Assembly: GCA_050248715.1 (NCBI GenBank)
Contig: JBFWRV010000023.1
Span: 1 to 64,000, forward strand
From: AWTP1-13 sp050248715
Lineage (GTDB): Bacteria > Pseudomonadota > Alphaproteobacteria > Rhizobiales > Hyphomicrobiaceae
Length of the DNA: 64,000 nucleotides
Reading direction: 5' to 3'
The position numbers were made by a program, and so were the translations under genes. The notes under the pieces are model-generated. The model saw only the letters and a list, made by a program, of their open reading frames with translations, did not search any database and was not told the DNA's origin. This document shows positions 18,220 through 30,172 of the stretch, in pieces; within the stretch, counting starts at the first letter, position 1, and every line of letters begins with the position of its first letter.

Positions 18220-18543
18220 GCGGGTCCCTCGGTGCGAGCCAGGCACGGCGCCAGCGTTGCCCGAGTCTCGTAACAGGGCGGTGACGGCAGGGCGGGGGCA
18301 GCGGGCGGGCGGCAGGCCGCAGGGCGGGCCGCCGTCCCAACCGCTGCGGGCCTTTGTGCGTGCTCTTGAAAGCCTGGGATCGCCGGAAGATCGCGATCCC
18401 GGCTGGTCGCGGGTGACGGGCGGGCATGCCCGCCATGCAATCAACACTGTCTTGCGTGACGCGGGCGGTATGCCAGTGCTAGCATTTCGGCAGCAGGCGG
18501 CCATTGGTGCAGTGGCGGCTTAGGCAGGATCAAAGGAGGGGAA
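18220..18543. other. Divergent intergenic region
   Basis: About 320 bases between the glycosyltransferase gene (minus) and the Bug-type binding protein gene (plus). Both promoters should lie here, but I see no convincing -35/-10 pair. An AAAGGAGGGG ribosome binding site for the binding protein ends just before 18544. Short open frames here are shadows without support. Confidence 0.5.
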
Positions 18544-19530
18544 ATGCGCAGGTTTGGTTTCCTGGCCGTATTGGCGGGTCTCGTTGCGGGGCCGGCACAA
18601 GTCGCGATGGCTCAGACGTCCTATCCCACCAGGACAATCACGGTTGTCGTGCCGTTCGCGGCAGGCGGCCCGACCGACGTCGTGGCCCGCATCCTCGGCG
18701 AGCACATGTCGCAAACGCTGGGCCAGCAGTTGGTCGTGGAGAACGTCGGCGGCGCTGGCGGCACCACGGGCATGACGCGCGTGGCCGGCGCGGAGCCCGA
18801 CGGCTACACCATTGGGGTCGGTAACATGGGGACGCAGTCGGCGGCCCCCGCGCTCTATCCCAATCTAAAGTACAACCCAGCGACCAGCTTCGCGCAGGTC
18901 GGGATCTGCAACTACACGCCGCAGGCGATCGTGGCCAAGAAGGACACGGCGGCGAAGGACCTCAAGGAGTTCCTCGAATACCTCAAGGTCAACTCGGAGA
19001 AGCTGAGCTACGGTCATGCCGGCGTGGGTTCCATCAGCCATGTGTCGGGCACGCTCTTCAATTCTCAGTTTGGCCTGAAGCCGGCTCTCGTCGCCTACCG
19101 CGGCACCAACCCGGCGCTCAACGACCTGGTTGGCGGCCAGATCGACTACATGGTGGACCAGTCGCTCAACGTCATTCCGCAGATCAAGGGCGGAACCATC
19201 AAGGTGTTTGCAGTTGCCGCCCCCGCCAGGCTCGAGAGCATTCCGGATGTGCCGACGACCAAGGAAGCAGGCGTCGATTTCATCTTCAGCGCCTGGAATG
19301 CGATGGTCGCGCCCAAAGGCACACCCAAGGACATCGTCGACAAGCTGGCGGCGGCGCTCGACAAGGCCCTCGACGACCCGGCGACGGTGAAGCGCTACGT
19401 CGAGCTCGGCAGCACCACGCCTGCGAAAGCTGACCGTGGACCCGAAGGCCTGCAGAAGCTGGTGGATTCCGAGATGGCGCGCATCACCCCGGTGCTGAAG
19501 GCCGCGGCCGCGAGCGCGGAGAAGAAGTGA
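18544..19530 (+). CDS. Bug/TctC-type periplasmic binding protein
   Basis: A 328-residue extracytoplasmic solute receptor of the Bug (TctC) family. Residues 1–23 are a signal peptide; the mature protein begins YPTRTITVVVPFAAGGPTD, the standard opening of this family, and has MTRVAGAEPDGYTIG and IDYMVDQSLNVIPQIKGG. Such proteins deliver carboxylates to tripartite tricarboxylate transporters or act as sensors. No tctA or tctB gene follows; instead the aconitase X subunit genes follow 52 bases later, suggesting the ligand is the dehydratase substrate or a relative. Confidence 0.92.
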   Translation: MRRFGFLAVLAGLVAGPAQVAMAQTSYPTRTITVVVPFAAGGPTDVVARILGEHMSQTLGQQLVVENVGGAGGTTGMTRVAGAEPDGYTIGVGNMGTQSAAPALYPNLKYNPATSFAQVGICNYTPQAIVAKKDTAAKDLKEFLEYLKVNSEKLSYGHAGVGSISHVSGTLFNSQFGLKPALVAYRGTNPALNDLVGGQIDYMVDQSLNVIPQIKGGTIKVFAVAAPARLESIPDVPTTKEAGVDFIFSAWNAMVAPKGTPKDIVDKLAAALDKALDDPATVKRYVELGSTTPAKADRGPEGLQKLVDSEMARITPVLKAAAASAEKK

Positions 19531-19582
19531 GCCTTGGCGACAGGCTTGCTGCGGCGTCGCGCCTCCTGAGCGAGGTGCGACC

Positions 19583-20830
19583 ATGCGGCTGAGCGATGAG
19601 GAACAGGCCATGCTGGCGGGCGCGCACGGTCCCGTCCGCCGGTGGGCCGTCGCGCACCAGCGGGCAGTGGGGGAGTTCTTCGACGCGCCCGACACCGTGC
19701 CCGTCGCCCAGGCGCACATCATGTGCGACACGGAGAGCCTGGGCGCAGTGGGCGTCGAGTGGCTGGAAAGCCTGGCGCGCGAGGCGTCGGCCGAGCGCCG
19801 CGTGCGCATTCCTACCATCACCGATCCGCGCGGGCTCGACCTTGGCTCCTACAAGCGCCTGAAGCAGACCGATGCCATGGCCGACCTCGAAACACGCGCC
19901 GCCCGTGCTCTCGAGGACCTCGGCGTGCTGATGACGAACACCTGCATCAACTACCAGACGATCCTGCCTCCCGTGCGCGGAGAGCATCTGGCGATGGGCG
20001 ATACCGGCGTCGCCATCTACGCCAACAGCGTGATGGGCGCGCGCAGCAATTTCGAGGGCGGGCCGTCGGCGCTGGCGGCCGGGCTCACGGGCCGCACTCC
20101 CCGCTACGGCTATCATCTCGACGCGCACCGCGCCGGCACCTGCCATTTCGTGGTCGACTGCGAGCCCCGCGACTTCGCGGACTGGGGCGCTCTCGGAGGG
20201 ATCGTCGGCCGCGCCGCCAATAGCTATTGGCAGGTCCCCGTCGTGACCGGGCTGACCCGAGTGCCGGGCTCCGACGAGCTCAAGCACTTCGGTGCGGCGC
20301 TGGCGAGTTTCGGCTCGGTGGCACTTTTCCACGTGCCCGGCGTCACGCCGGAGGCGGGGACTCCGGCCGATGCCTTCCGGGGCCGCCCCGTGCCGCCGCC
20401 GACGCGCATCGGCAAGGATGACTTCGCAGCCTTCTATGCAACCTATGCCGCAACCGGCGACAAGGTGGACGTGGTGGTGTTCGCCGCGCCGCAGCTCTCC
20501 CTCGTCGAGATGCAGGAGGTGGCCTCCCTGCTCGACGGGCGCCGCGTGCATGCCGCCACCAGCCTGATCGTCGCCACTTCCCCGGAGATCAAATTCGCGG
20601 CCGACCGGATGGGGCTGACGCGACGCATCGAGGATGCCGGCGGCATCGTCGCGGCCGGCGTATGCTTCTACCAGAGCTATGCGCGCGAGATGGCCGAAGC
20701 CAACGGCTGGCAGCGCCTGCTCACCAACTCGGCCAAGCTCGTCAACATCATCGCCGGCTACGGCTACAAGCCCACGCTTGCCAGCATGGAGCGCTGCGTC
20801 GACAGTGCGGTCGCCGGGAGGGTGCTCTGA
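19583..20830 (+). CDS. Aconitase X large (catalytic) subunit
   Basis: A 415-residue protein of the aconitase X (DUF521) family. Conserved blocks include MRLSDEEQAMLAGAHG at the start, VAQAHIMCDTESLG, TNTCINYQTILPPVRGEHLA (about residues 114–133, with one of the cluster cysteines), NSVMGARSNFEGGPSALAAG and the C-terminal GVCFYQSYA. Bacterial two-subunit members include cis-3-hydroxy-L-proline dehydratases. The ATG is preceded by GAGGTGCGACC, and the stop overlaps the start of the small subunit. No other proline-pathway gene is visible, so the substrate stays open. Confidence 0.9.
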   Translation: MRLSDEEQAMLAGAHGPVRRWAVAHQRAVGEFFDAPDTVPVAQAHIMCDTESLGAVGVEWLESLAREASAERRVRIPTITDPRGLDLGSYKRLKQTDAMADLETRAARALEDLGVLMTNTCINYQTILPPVRGEHLAMGDTGVAIYANSVMGARSNFEGGPSALAAGLTGRTPRYGYHLDAHRAGTCHFVVDCEPRDFADWGALGGIVGRAANSYWQVPVVTGLTRVPGSDELKHFGAALASFGSVALFHVPGVTPEAGTPADAFRGRPVPPPTRIGKDDFAAFYATYAATGDKVDVVVFAAPQLSLVEMQEVASLLDGRRVHAATSLIVATSPEIKFAADRMGLTRRIEDAGGIVAAGVCFYQSYAREMAEANGWQRLLTNSAKLVNIIAGYGYKPTLASMERCVDSAVAGRVL

Positions 20831-21249
20831 TGCCCGTGGTCCTCAAGTGCCACCCGGGGCTCGGCGCGACCGTCAGCGGCACCGCCCTGGTGGCGAAGGA
20901 CAACTTCTCGGCGCGCTACGATCTCGACCGCATCAGAGGCGTGTTCTCGCGCCCCGCCCATAAACTCTACGGCGAGAGCTACGTGGGCAAGGTCCTGGTG
21001 CTGGTCACGGCCAAGGGCGGCGTCGCCACGGCCTGGATGTTGCGCGACATGACGGCGCGCGGCCTGGCGCCGAAAGCGCTGCTGCTCGATCGCTCGAATA
21101 CCATTCTGGCGCAGGGGGCGGCGTTCGCGGACTTGACGCTGGTCGATCGCTTCGAGGCCGGCGACCCGACCGACCTTATCCGCACCGGCGACGAGGTGCA
21201 GATCGCGCCGCGCGAGGGTCTTGTGACCATCCTCAACCGTGATGCGTAG
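20830..21249 (+). CDS. Aconitase X small (swivel, DUF126) subunit
   Basis: A 139-residue partner of the preceding gene. It carries the DUF126 blocks GTALVAKDNFSARYDLD, HKLYGESYVGKVLVL and GGVATAWMLRDM, corresponding to the swivel domain of aconitases. The ATG at 20830 overlaps the previous TGA by one base, the usual coupling of these subunits. An open frame extends upstream in this phase, but it lies within the large-subunit gene and is not used. Confidence 0.9.
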   Translation: MPVVLKCHPGLGATVSGTALVAKDNFSARYDLDRIRGVFSRPAHKLYGESYVGKVLVLVTAKGGVATAWMLRDMTARGLAPKALLLDRSNTILAQGAAFADLTLVDRFEAGDPTDLIRTGDEVQIAPREGLVTILNRDA

Positions 21250-21353
21250 ACCCCGCCCGTAGGGCGCAAAGGCGAAGCCGCATTGCGCCGGGGCGACGGC
21301 GAGAGCGGTGCAATGCGCTGCGGTTTTCCACCCAACGGCGTCACGCGGGCGCG

Positions 21354-21974
21354 TTACGGCGTCAGGCCGGCGAGGGTATCAGCAGAAAGGGGTTCGCGCT
21401 GGTCGGTTGGCTGCACAGGCTCGCCGTAAAGATCGAACATGAGATCAAGCGTATCGAGGAAGGTCGCGATCAGGTCCATCAACGTACCGAGCCGGATCCG
21501 CCGCGCGACCAGATAGTCCTCGGTGACTGCAAGATTGGCCAGCCCTTCCAGACCCGCCGCATCGCGGGCGATCAGGCCGCGGCTGCGCAGGAAGGCGATG
21601 GCGGTATCGCCGGTGTCGAAATCGTGCGTGGTGGTGTCGCCGAGTTCCTGGGCGGCGTCCACCAGGGGTGCCGTGCCGCCGATGAACAGTCCGACCAGCG
21701 GTTTGAGGCGGCTCTCCCGGCGGCGCAGGTCCTCGGTCCATTTGCGTGCCTGCAGCAGGCGTGCGGTAAGGCCGAGCTCGAGCGTGCGCGTGACGGTGAG
21801 GAATTCCGAGAGCTCGCGGTTCTGCCGGACCAGCCGCGCCGTAGTCAGCTGCTCGGCCGCGTCAGCAAGTGCTACCTTCTCGGTCAGCATGTCCTCGCCC
21901 ATGGCGAGCGCGGCGTCGAGATGGTCGCCCAGGAGATAGATGCCAGGGTGCCTGGCTGGCGCGAAGTCGGTCAT
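21354..21974 (-). CDS. Conserved-looking cytoplasmic protein of unknown function
   Basis: A 206-residue, mostly helical, acidic protein without signal peptide or membrane segments. Notable parts are LYLLGDHLDAAL-like sequence near the start (HPGIYLLGDHLDAALAMGED), a long amphipathic region about residues 35–90 with LRRRESRLKPLVGLFIGGTA, and DFDTGDTAIAFLRSRGLI about residues 118–135. I do not recognise the family. Codon use fits the GC-rich background, and a GGGGGA site precedes the ATG, so it is very probably a real gene. It stands alone, facing away from the aconitase X pair. Confidence 0.7.
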   Translation of the reverse strand: MTDFAPARHPGIYLLGDHLDAALAMGEDMLTEKVALADAAEQLTTARLVRQNRELSEFLTVTRTLELGLTARLLQARKWTEDLRRRESRLKPLVGLFIGGTAPLVDAAQELGDTTTHDFDTGDTAIAFLRSRGLIARDAAGLEGLANLAVTEDYLVARRIRLGTLMDLIATFLDTLDLMFDLYGEPVQPTDQREPLSADTLAGLTP

Positions 21975-22255
21975 GCGGGTCCCCCGAATGCAAGGCGCGC
22001 GCCGCGGTTTAGATCACCGCTGAAGCCGCCTGCAGGGGAAACTGAAATCAGATTCGCGCTGGTGGGGCTAACCGCCGCCGCGGTTTTCAACCGCGCCACG
22101 GGTCGCGGACGATGGCTTCGTCATCCCCCACGCCGGCGGATATGCACGCCATCAGGCGGCGGGGAATCCCATCCCGGCGGGCATGGCGACCCGCGAAGAG
22201 CCAATCTCCGGATTTGATATGACCTGCCGCAACCGGCAGGCCAGGCTTTGCGTGG

Positions 22256-22453
22256 TCACGCGGCCTGGGTGGGCTTCTGCACAACGCCGGTGGTGAGGCG
22301 CGCCAGTGCGCTCTGGGCCTCGCCCTCGTTGATGAAGGAGCCGACGACGTCGCGGGGTCCCGAAGCGGGCGCGCCGCTGGCGGTCATGCCGGCACGGATG
22401 ATGACGACCTGGCCCGACGGATACCGCACGATTTCGTAATTCGAGAGTTCCAT
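22256..22453 (-). CDS. Small protein of unknown function
   Basis: A 65-residue protein beginning MELSNYEIVRYPSGQVVIIR and ending in a short Ala/Pro/Gln tail. No signal peptide or membrane helix. An AGGGGGTGGG site lies just upstream of the ATG at 22453. The amino-acid composition is protein-like (alternating hydrophobic strand, then FINEGEAQSALARL helix), which argues against a chance frame. Family and role are unknown. Confidence 0.55.
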   Translation of the reverse strand: MELSNYEIVRYPSGQVVIIRAGMTASGAPASGPRDVVGSFINEGEAQSALARLTTGVVQKPTQAA

Positions 22454-22726
22454 GACCCACCCCCTGAGAAGATCGTTAGATCACCCGCGAATTGACACAA
22501 CTGCCAGATTTTTTCCGCTTGACCGTGCGGGGCGTGCCTCACCCCAGACGTCGGCTTCACATAAATGTCACCAACAAGACTGTCAACGCCTTGTTACGCA
22601 ACGATGAACATCCATTCAGGCACGAACCCACGCTCGGCGTTTCTGGCCCAGCTCCGCGGTCTTCGGCCCGAAGGGCCGACGTGGGCAGCGGATCCTTGCA
22701 GGACGGCTGCCGCACGCGCCGGCCCA
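22454..22726. other. AT-richer intergenic flank of the nrdJ repeat
   Basis: About 270 bases between the small gene and the first copy of the nrdJ 3'-end repeat. No coding frame is supported. Part of it (22540–22620) is AT-richer than the neighbourhood, which fits the outer flank of an insertion. Confidence 0.4.
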
Positions 22727-22836
22727 CCTCAGCTGCAGCCGCTGGTGCCGCCGCAGGTGTCGCACTTCATGCAGGTGCCGTTGCGCACCAGCGTGAAGTT
22801 TCCGCACTCCCGGCAGCTCTCGCCCTCGTAGCCCTT
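22727..22836. repeat. 110-bp direct repeat, distal copy
   Basis: Identical base for base to 23724–23833, the 3' end of nrdJ (offset 997). It is followed by roughly 50 bases of imperfect similarity to nrdJ. With the other copy it brackets the ImmA/IrrE peptidase gene. Confidence 0.95.
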
Positions 22837-22890
22837 GACGCGCGCCTCGGCCACCCGTTCTCCGCGGCGATGAGTGACTTGGCTCGCGTC
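22729..22890 (-). pseudogene. Fragment of an nrdJ 3' end
   Basis: On the minus strand this encodes about 53 residues ending in the same zinc-ribbon tail as the intact NrdJ (cysteines in CRECG and CMKCDTCGG, then the stop). The final 36 or so codons are identical to nrdJ, while the part before them (…ERVAEARVKGY against …DRAAEAKVKGY) is diverged, so it comes from a related but different nrdJ allele. It lies just after the stop of the peptidase gene and has no start of its own. Confidence 0.8.
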
Positions 22891-22891
22891 A

Positions 22892-23707
22892 TCAGCGACT
22901 TTTCAAATCCATTGCCGCCCTGACTTCGCCGTTGAGTACAGTCCAACCGACCTGGGAGGTGAAAACTTCATGCTGACCCCATTCCACTCTGAAGCCTCTC
23001 GCGGAGCGGACGTTGGCAGGGTCTTCGCCCGGAATTCGAGCGGCCCGCCCCCATGCGGCAAGTTTATCTAGATCACGAAGGGCTTGGCGCTTGCTGGCTT
23101 CTAGTGCTTCTCGATCGCTGCGCCTTATGTCCTCAAAGTGTTTCGCGACGACCTGCGGCATCAGCTTAGGCTTTTCGGCGTCAATGTCGGTTTGCATTTC
23201 CTCGCGCCGCAGCGCCACTGCGCCTTCGGGAATGCCGACGCGAAGGGCGATATCCACGTTGGACTCGCCCCGTGAAAACTCCTCCCGAGGGACGAACAAC
23301 GCTCGCGCAAACTTCCAAGCTTGCCTTTCACCTGACTCGTCCTCGCTGATAAAGACCAGCTTGCGGTTGCCATCCGCTTTTAGAGGTTTTGGACTGGCGC
23401 CTCGATGCAGAAACATGTGGCCGAGTTCATGCCCGACCTTGTAGCGTGCAAGAGGGACGCCAAATCTCAGGTCTCGCGAGATCTCTCGAATGCAAAGTAT
23501 CTGTTGCTCCGCGGCAAGCGAGTATGCTTCAGCACCCTGCATTTTGGATGCCGTTTGGACACGAAGTGTTATGCCCCATGCCCTCATCAGCTGATCCAAA
23601 TTGAGGCGAGCGTCTGACGCCACGACTGCACGCGACCGACAACGATCAGCCTCCGCCTCGATTTCCTTCAGCGTCCTCGGAGGAACCGGGTAGTCGTCGT
23701 AGATCAC
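22892..23707 (-). CDS. ImmA/IrrE-family metallopeptidase
   Basis: A 271-residue zinc peptidase. The HELGH motif is at residues 93–97, followed by FLHRG, and a downstream glutamate-rich stretch (FISEDESGERQAWKFARALF) supplies the usual third-ligand region of the family. ImmA-type enzymes cleave repressors of mobile elements; IrrE types act in stress response; similar proteins also serve as antitoxins. No HTH or toxin partner gene is beside it. A GTG start at 23707 lies 19 bases past the nrdJ stop and has an AAGGCG site, so it probably uses the nrdJ transcript. It is flanked by 110-bp repeats and has lower GC than nrdJ, pointing to insertion. Confidence 0.88.
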   Translation of the reverse strand: MIYDDYPVPPRTLKEIEAEADRCRSRAVVASDARLNLDQLMRAWGITLRVQTASKMQGAEAYSLAAEQQILCIREISRDLRFGVPLARYKVGHELGHMFLHRGASPKPLKADGNRKLVFISEDESGERQAWKFARALFVPREEFSRGESNVDIALRVGIPEGAVALRREEMQTDIDAEKPKLMPQVVAKHFEDIRRSDREALEASKRQALRDLDKLAAWGRAARIPGEDPANVRSARGFRVEWGQHEVFTSQVGWTVLNGEVRAAMDLKSR

Positions 23708-23725
23708 GGTCGCGCCTTGTAGGCC

Positions 23726-27556
<3,831 letters not shown>

Positions 27557-28100
27557 TTCCTTGCCCCCGATGAGCGTTGGGGCGCGTAAGCTGAACGGGT
27601 TCGCGCGAGTGTTTGCTGACATGGACGCGTAGGCGACGCGACGCACACACGAACCCCATCGCTGCGGCGACCTTCGCCTCCGCCTCGACGCAAAGCGCCT
27701 GCCGCTGGTTTCCCTCTACACGCCGGCGGCGCACCTTTCGCTGGAGGGCATGCAGCCGGTCGGCCGCCGCCCGTGTGAGCAAACTATGACGATTCGGAGG
27801 CGGGCGTGAAGCGAGGACTAGTAGTGTAGATGGCACCCGACCACTAGATATAGTGGTTGGTCGAACTCGGGGTAAAACCTGTGGAGGACCCGGACCGGAA
27901 CCTGCCTGGGGCCCTGAATTTACGGCCCTTGCGGCCTCCGCAGACACCCTCGGAGGCGGGTGGCGGATAGCGGGTTTGAGGCTAGTCCGATTCCGGAAGC
28001 GTCGGCATGTGGCAGTTCTGCCGCGGCGTGCGGCGGCATGGACAGAGGCAACATGTGGGTGCCATAAGGCCCGTTATCGCAAGCGCGGCAGGCGGAACGC
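27557..28100. other. Divergent region between nrdJ and the NDUFA12 gene
   Basis: About 540 bases with no supported gene. It holds the NrdR-like palindrome at 27840–27857. The nrdJ leader (27557–27839) was read for a cobalamin riboswitch and no B12-box pattern was recognised. Open frames here are not convincing. Confidence 0.5.
27840..27857 (-). promoter_or_regulatory. Putative NrdR box upstream of nrdJ
   Basis: ACCACTATATCTAGTGGT on the minus strand is an 18-bp palindrome with one mismatched pair and matches the core of the NrdR-box consensus (acaCwAtATaTwGtgt). NrdR represses ribonucleotide reductase genes when dATP is plentiful and is known to control nrdJ in alphaproteobacteria. Boxes usually come in pairs about three helical turns apart; only a weak second candidate (around 27814–27827) is visible. 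Confidence 0.65.
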
Positions 28101-28499
28101 ATGGGCATATTCAGCGAGATCTTCAGCTGGTGGGGCGGCAACACTTGGTCGAACCGCATCTACACGGCCTTGCGGGGCCGTCTGGTGGGCACCGACGGCG
28201 CCGGCAACCGCTACTACGTGCAGAGCAAGGGCATCGGTCCGCTGGGTGTGCCGCGCCGATGGGTAATCTACCGCAGCCTCGCCGAGGCCTCGCAGGTGCC
28301 GCCGGAGTGGCACGGCTGGATGCACTACATGGTCGACACGCCGCCGACCGAGGAAACCTATAAGGCGCGGCCCTGGCAGAAGCCGCACATCATGAACATG
28401 ACGGGCACGCCCAAGGCCTATCGCCCCCCCGGAAGCATCCTGAGCACGGGCAAGCGGCCGTATGCGACGGGCGACTACAAACCGTGGCAGCCCAATTGA
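28101..28499 (+). CDS. NADH:ubiquinone oxidoreductase accessory subunit, NDUFA12 family
   Basis: A 132-residue homologue of the 17.2-kDa accessory subunit of respiratory complex I, found in alphaproteobacteria and mitochondria. It begins MGIFSEIFSWWGGNTWSNRI, has GRLVGTDGAGNRYYVQ, RRWVIYRSLAEASQVPPEWH and GWMHYMVDTPP, which together are the family signature, and ends in a Pro-rich tail. It sits on the matrix-equivalent cytoplasmic side of complex I. The nuo operon is not here; the gene is followed by DUF2155, a common alphaproteobacterial neighbour. Confidence 0.95.
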   Translation: MGIFSEIFSWWGGNTWSNRIYTALRGRLVGTDGAGNRYYVQSKGIGPLGVPRRWVIYRSLAEASQVPPEWHGWMHYMVDTPPTEETYKARPWQKPHIMNMTGTPKAYRPPGSILSTGKRPYATGDYKPWQPN

Positions 28500-28585
28500 A
28501 TCGAGCCCGGCGGCCACGGCGGCGCCATGTTTCTCGTTCCACCTCGCCCGATCGTTGCCGCGGGGCAAGAGCATTGCAGCAGGGC

Positions 28586-29101
28586 ATGGTGTCAGCGGGA
28601 CGTCCACTTTTGAGAGCCTGGCCCGCCGCCGGCGTCGGCCTGCTCGCCGGGACAGTGCTGCTGCTGGCGGCGCCCGCGGCGGCGCAGCGCATCGAGAACT
28701 CCGTGGCGGTATTCGCCGCGCTCGACAAGGTGACCGCCAAGATCTCGCGCCTCGAGGTGCCGCTCAACCAGACCGCCGACTTTGGCGCACTCAAGGTGAC
28801 GCCGCGCGCGTGCTACACGCGCGGGCCGACCGAGCAGCCCAAGACGACGACATTCGTCGAGGTCGATGAGACCCAACTCGACGGCAAGCAGAAGCGGATC
28901 TTTTCGGGCTGGATGTTCGCGGATGCCCCCGGCCTCAACGCCGTCGAGCATCCCGTCTTCGACGTATGGCTGACCGACTGCGCCCAGCCGCGCACCGTCA
29001 GCCAGCAGCGCCCGGCGAGGCCCGGCGCACCGCGCGGCGCCGCTCCGGAGCCGTCGCCGCCTGTCGACATCGGGCCGGGGCGCCGCCGGCCCCCGCGGTG
29101 A
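28586..29101 (+). CDS. Secreted DUF2155 protein
   Basis: A 171-residue protein with a signal peptide (hydrophobic core about residues 10–30, cleavage after AAAQ). The DUF2155 domain shows AALDKVTAKISRLEVPLNQT, FGALKVTPRACYTRGPTEQP and IFSGWMFADAPGLNAVEHPVFDVWL, with two cysteines. The tail is Pro/Arg-rich. Function unknown, but in alphaproteobacteria it usually lies between the NDUFA12 gene and aat, as here apart from one inserted gene. The ATG at 28586 puts the signal peptide at the N-terminus; an upstream start overlapping the previous gene is less likely. Confidence 0.88.
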   Translation: MVSAGRPLLRAWPAAGVGLLAGTVLLLAAPAAAQRIENSVAVFAALDKVTAKISRLEVPLNQTADFGALKVTPRACYTRGPTEQPKTTTFVEVDETQLDGKQKRIFSGWMFADAPGLNAVEHPVFDVWLTDCAQPRTVSQQRPARPGAPRGAAPEPSPPVDIGPGRRRPPR

Positions 29102-29432
29102 GGCGCGACTTGCAAGGTCAGGGCCACCCGGCAATCCCGTGCGCTGCGGCCGGCAAGCGATTGCCCGCACGGGGCGCCAGGCCCCGCCGCCGTTGGTCGA
29201 GTGGCGTCCCAGCCGACCCCCGGGCTGCTTCACTGCGAGTTTGACACGGATCGTCGGCGCCTTCGCGCTGTTGACCGGGTTCTGGGTCGGCGAAAATGGC
29301 CGAGTATCCAGATCGTGATCGCTCAAAAGCGCATTTTTTCTTGTCAAATACGCTACTTCACCGCGAAACCTCATTCGCGACGTTTCATTTACATATTCAC
29401 TCCGAGCATAGTCCATTTGATAGGGGTATACG
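29102..29432. other. Intergenic region turning AT-rich
   Basis: About 330 bases. The first half matches the GC-rich background; from about 29300 the sequence becomes much AT-richer, with runs of T, up to the start of the next gene. No coding frame is supported. The sharp composition change suggests the border of acquired DNA. Confidence 0.5.
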
Positions 29433-30074
29433 ATGAACGAATATCAGATTGGCCGCGACCTTCGGGATTTGCGATCGAGGATCGATCGTATAGAGGCCGG
29501 CGCTCATGGCAATCACGAGATGGATGACAGATACGGGCTGGGGCATGCGAGCGCCAGCACGCTGCTGGGTGCCGTGAGCGGCAAGCCGATCGCATGGGAG
29601 CAGCCGAAGGCATATCCGCTCCCCGCCTTTGTGACGGGTTTCCTCAATGTGGAACCCGCGCTCCTGCAGACCCTGGCGGATGTGCAGACCTGGACCTGTG
29701 TTCCGGAGCCTCTCGTATTCACCGTGACGTGGGATGCTGGCGGTGTGGATGAATTCTACCGGCTGGCAAATCAGCGCTTTTCAATCATCCGCTTTCGAAA
29801 TCCGGATACCGGGGCGACGACTGCCAAATACAGCTACAGCGCGCAGAAGATCGCCTCGGGCAGGGGTCGCACGGCGGGCCCGCAGCCCAACAGCATGGGT
29901 ATTCATCTGCGTGATGGCGCCGGAGGATCCCTCTTCCATTGGGCCCACAACTATTGGGTCGGGTGTCGCGACAATCACGTGGTCGTTTTCGAGAAGGACT
30001 TTCCTGCCGGCCTCTACGACATCGTAAGAGGAGCCACGTGGGAGCACGTTGGCGTGCGGATCAACCGTTGCTGA
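29433..30074 (+). CDS. Orphan protein of unknown function on AT-richer DNA
   Basis: A 213-residue protein that I do not recognise. It starts MNEYQIGRDLRDLRSRIDRI, a short amphipathic or coiled-coil segment, and continues as a beta-rich domain with many aromatic residues (TWTCVPEPLVFTVTWDAGG, YRLANQRFSIIRFRNPDTGA, FHWAHNYWVGCRDNHVVVFE). Four cysteines are spread over the chain. There is no signal peptide or membrane segment. TAGGGGTAT is a plausible ribosome binding site. GC content is clearly below its neighbours, and it interrupts the usual DUF2155–aat neighbourhood, so it was probably acquired. Confidence 0.65.
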   Translation: MNEYQIGRDLRDLRSRIDRIEAGAHGNHEMDDRYGLGHASASTLLGAVSGKPIAWEQPKAYPLPAFVTGFLNVEPALLQTLADVQTWTCVPEPLVFTVTWDAGGVDEFYRLANQRFSIIRFRNPDTGATTAKYSYSAQKIASGRGRTAGPQPNSMGIHLRDGAGGSLFHWAHNYWVGCRDNHVVVFEKDFPAGLYDIVRGATWEHVGVRINRC

Positions 30075-30085
30075 AGGAAACAAGT

Positions 30086-30153
30086 GCCGGCGCGGAATTG
30101 CGGTCATTCCTTCCACGAGCAGCGAGAGGGTTACAACTCCTCTCCGCGCCGGC
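30086..30153. repeat. Inverted repeat between convergent genes
   Basis: Eleven-base perfect arms at 30086–30096 and 30143–30153, 46 bases apart, lie between the orphan gene and the convergent aat gene. A long hairpin here could terminate transcription from both sides. Confidence 0.5.
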
Positions 30154-30172
30154 GCGCCGCCGGTCGCACCCT

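Noticed and set aside
27814..27827. Second NrdR box
   Set aside because: Only the outer bases fit the consensus and the centre does not; the spacing to the strong box is also slightly off.
27557..27839. Cobalamin riboswitch in the nrdJ leader
   Set aside because: B12-dependent nrdJ genes sometimes have one, so the leader was read for the B12 box and the conserved core, but no convincing match was found.
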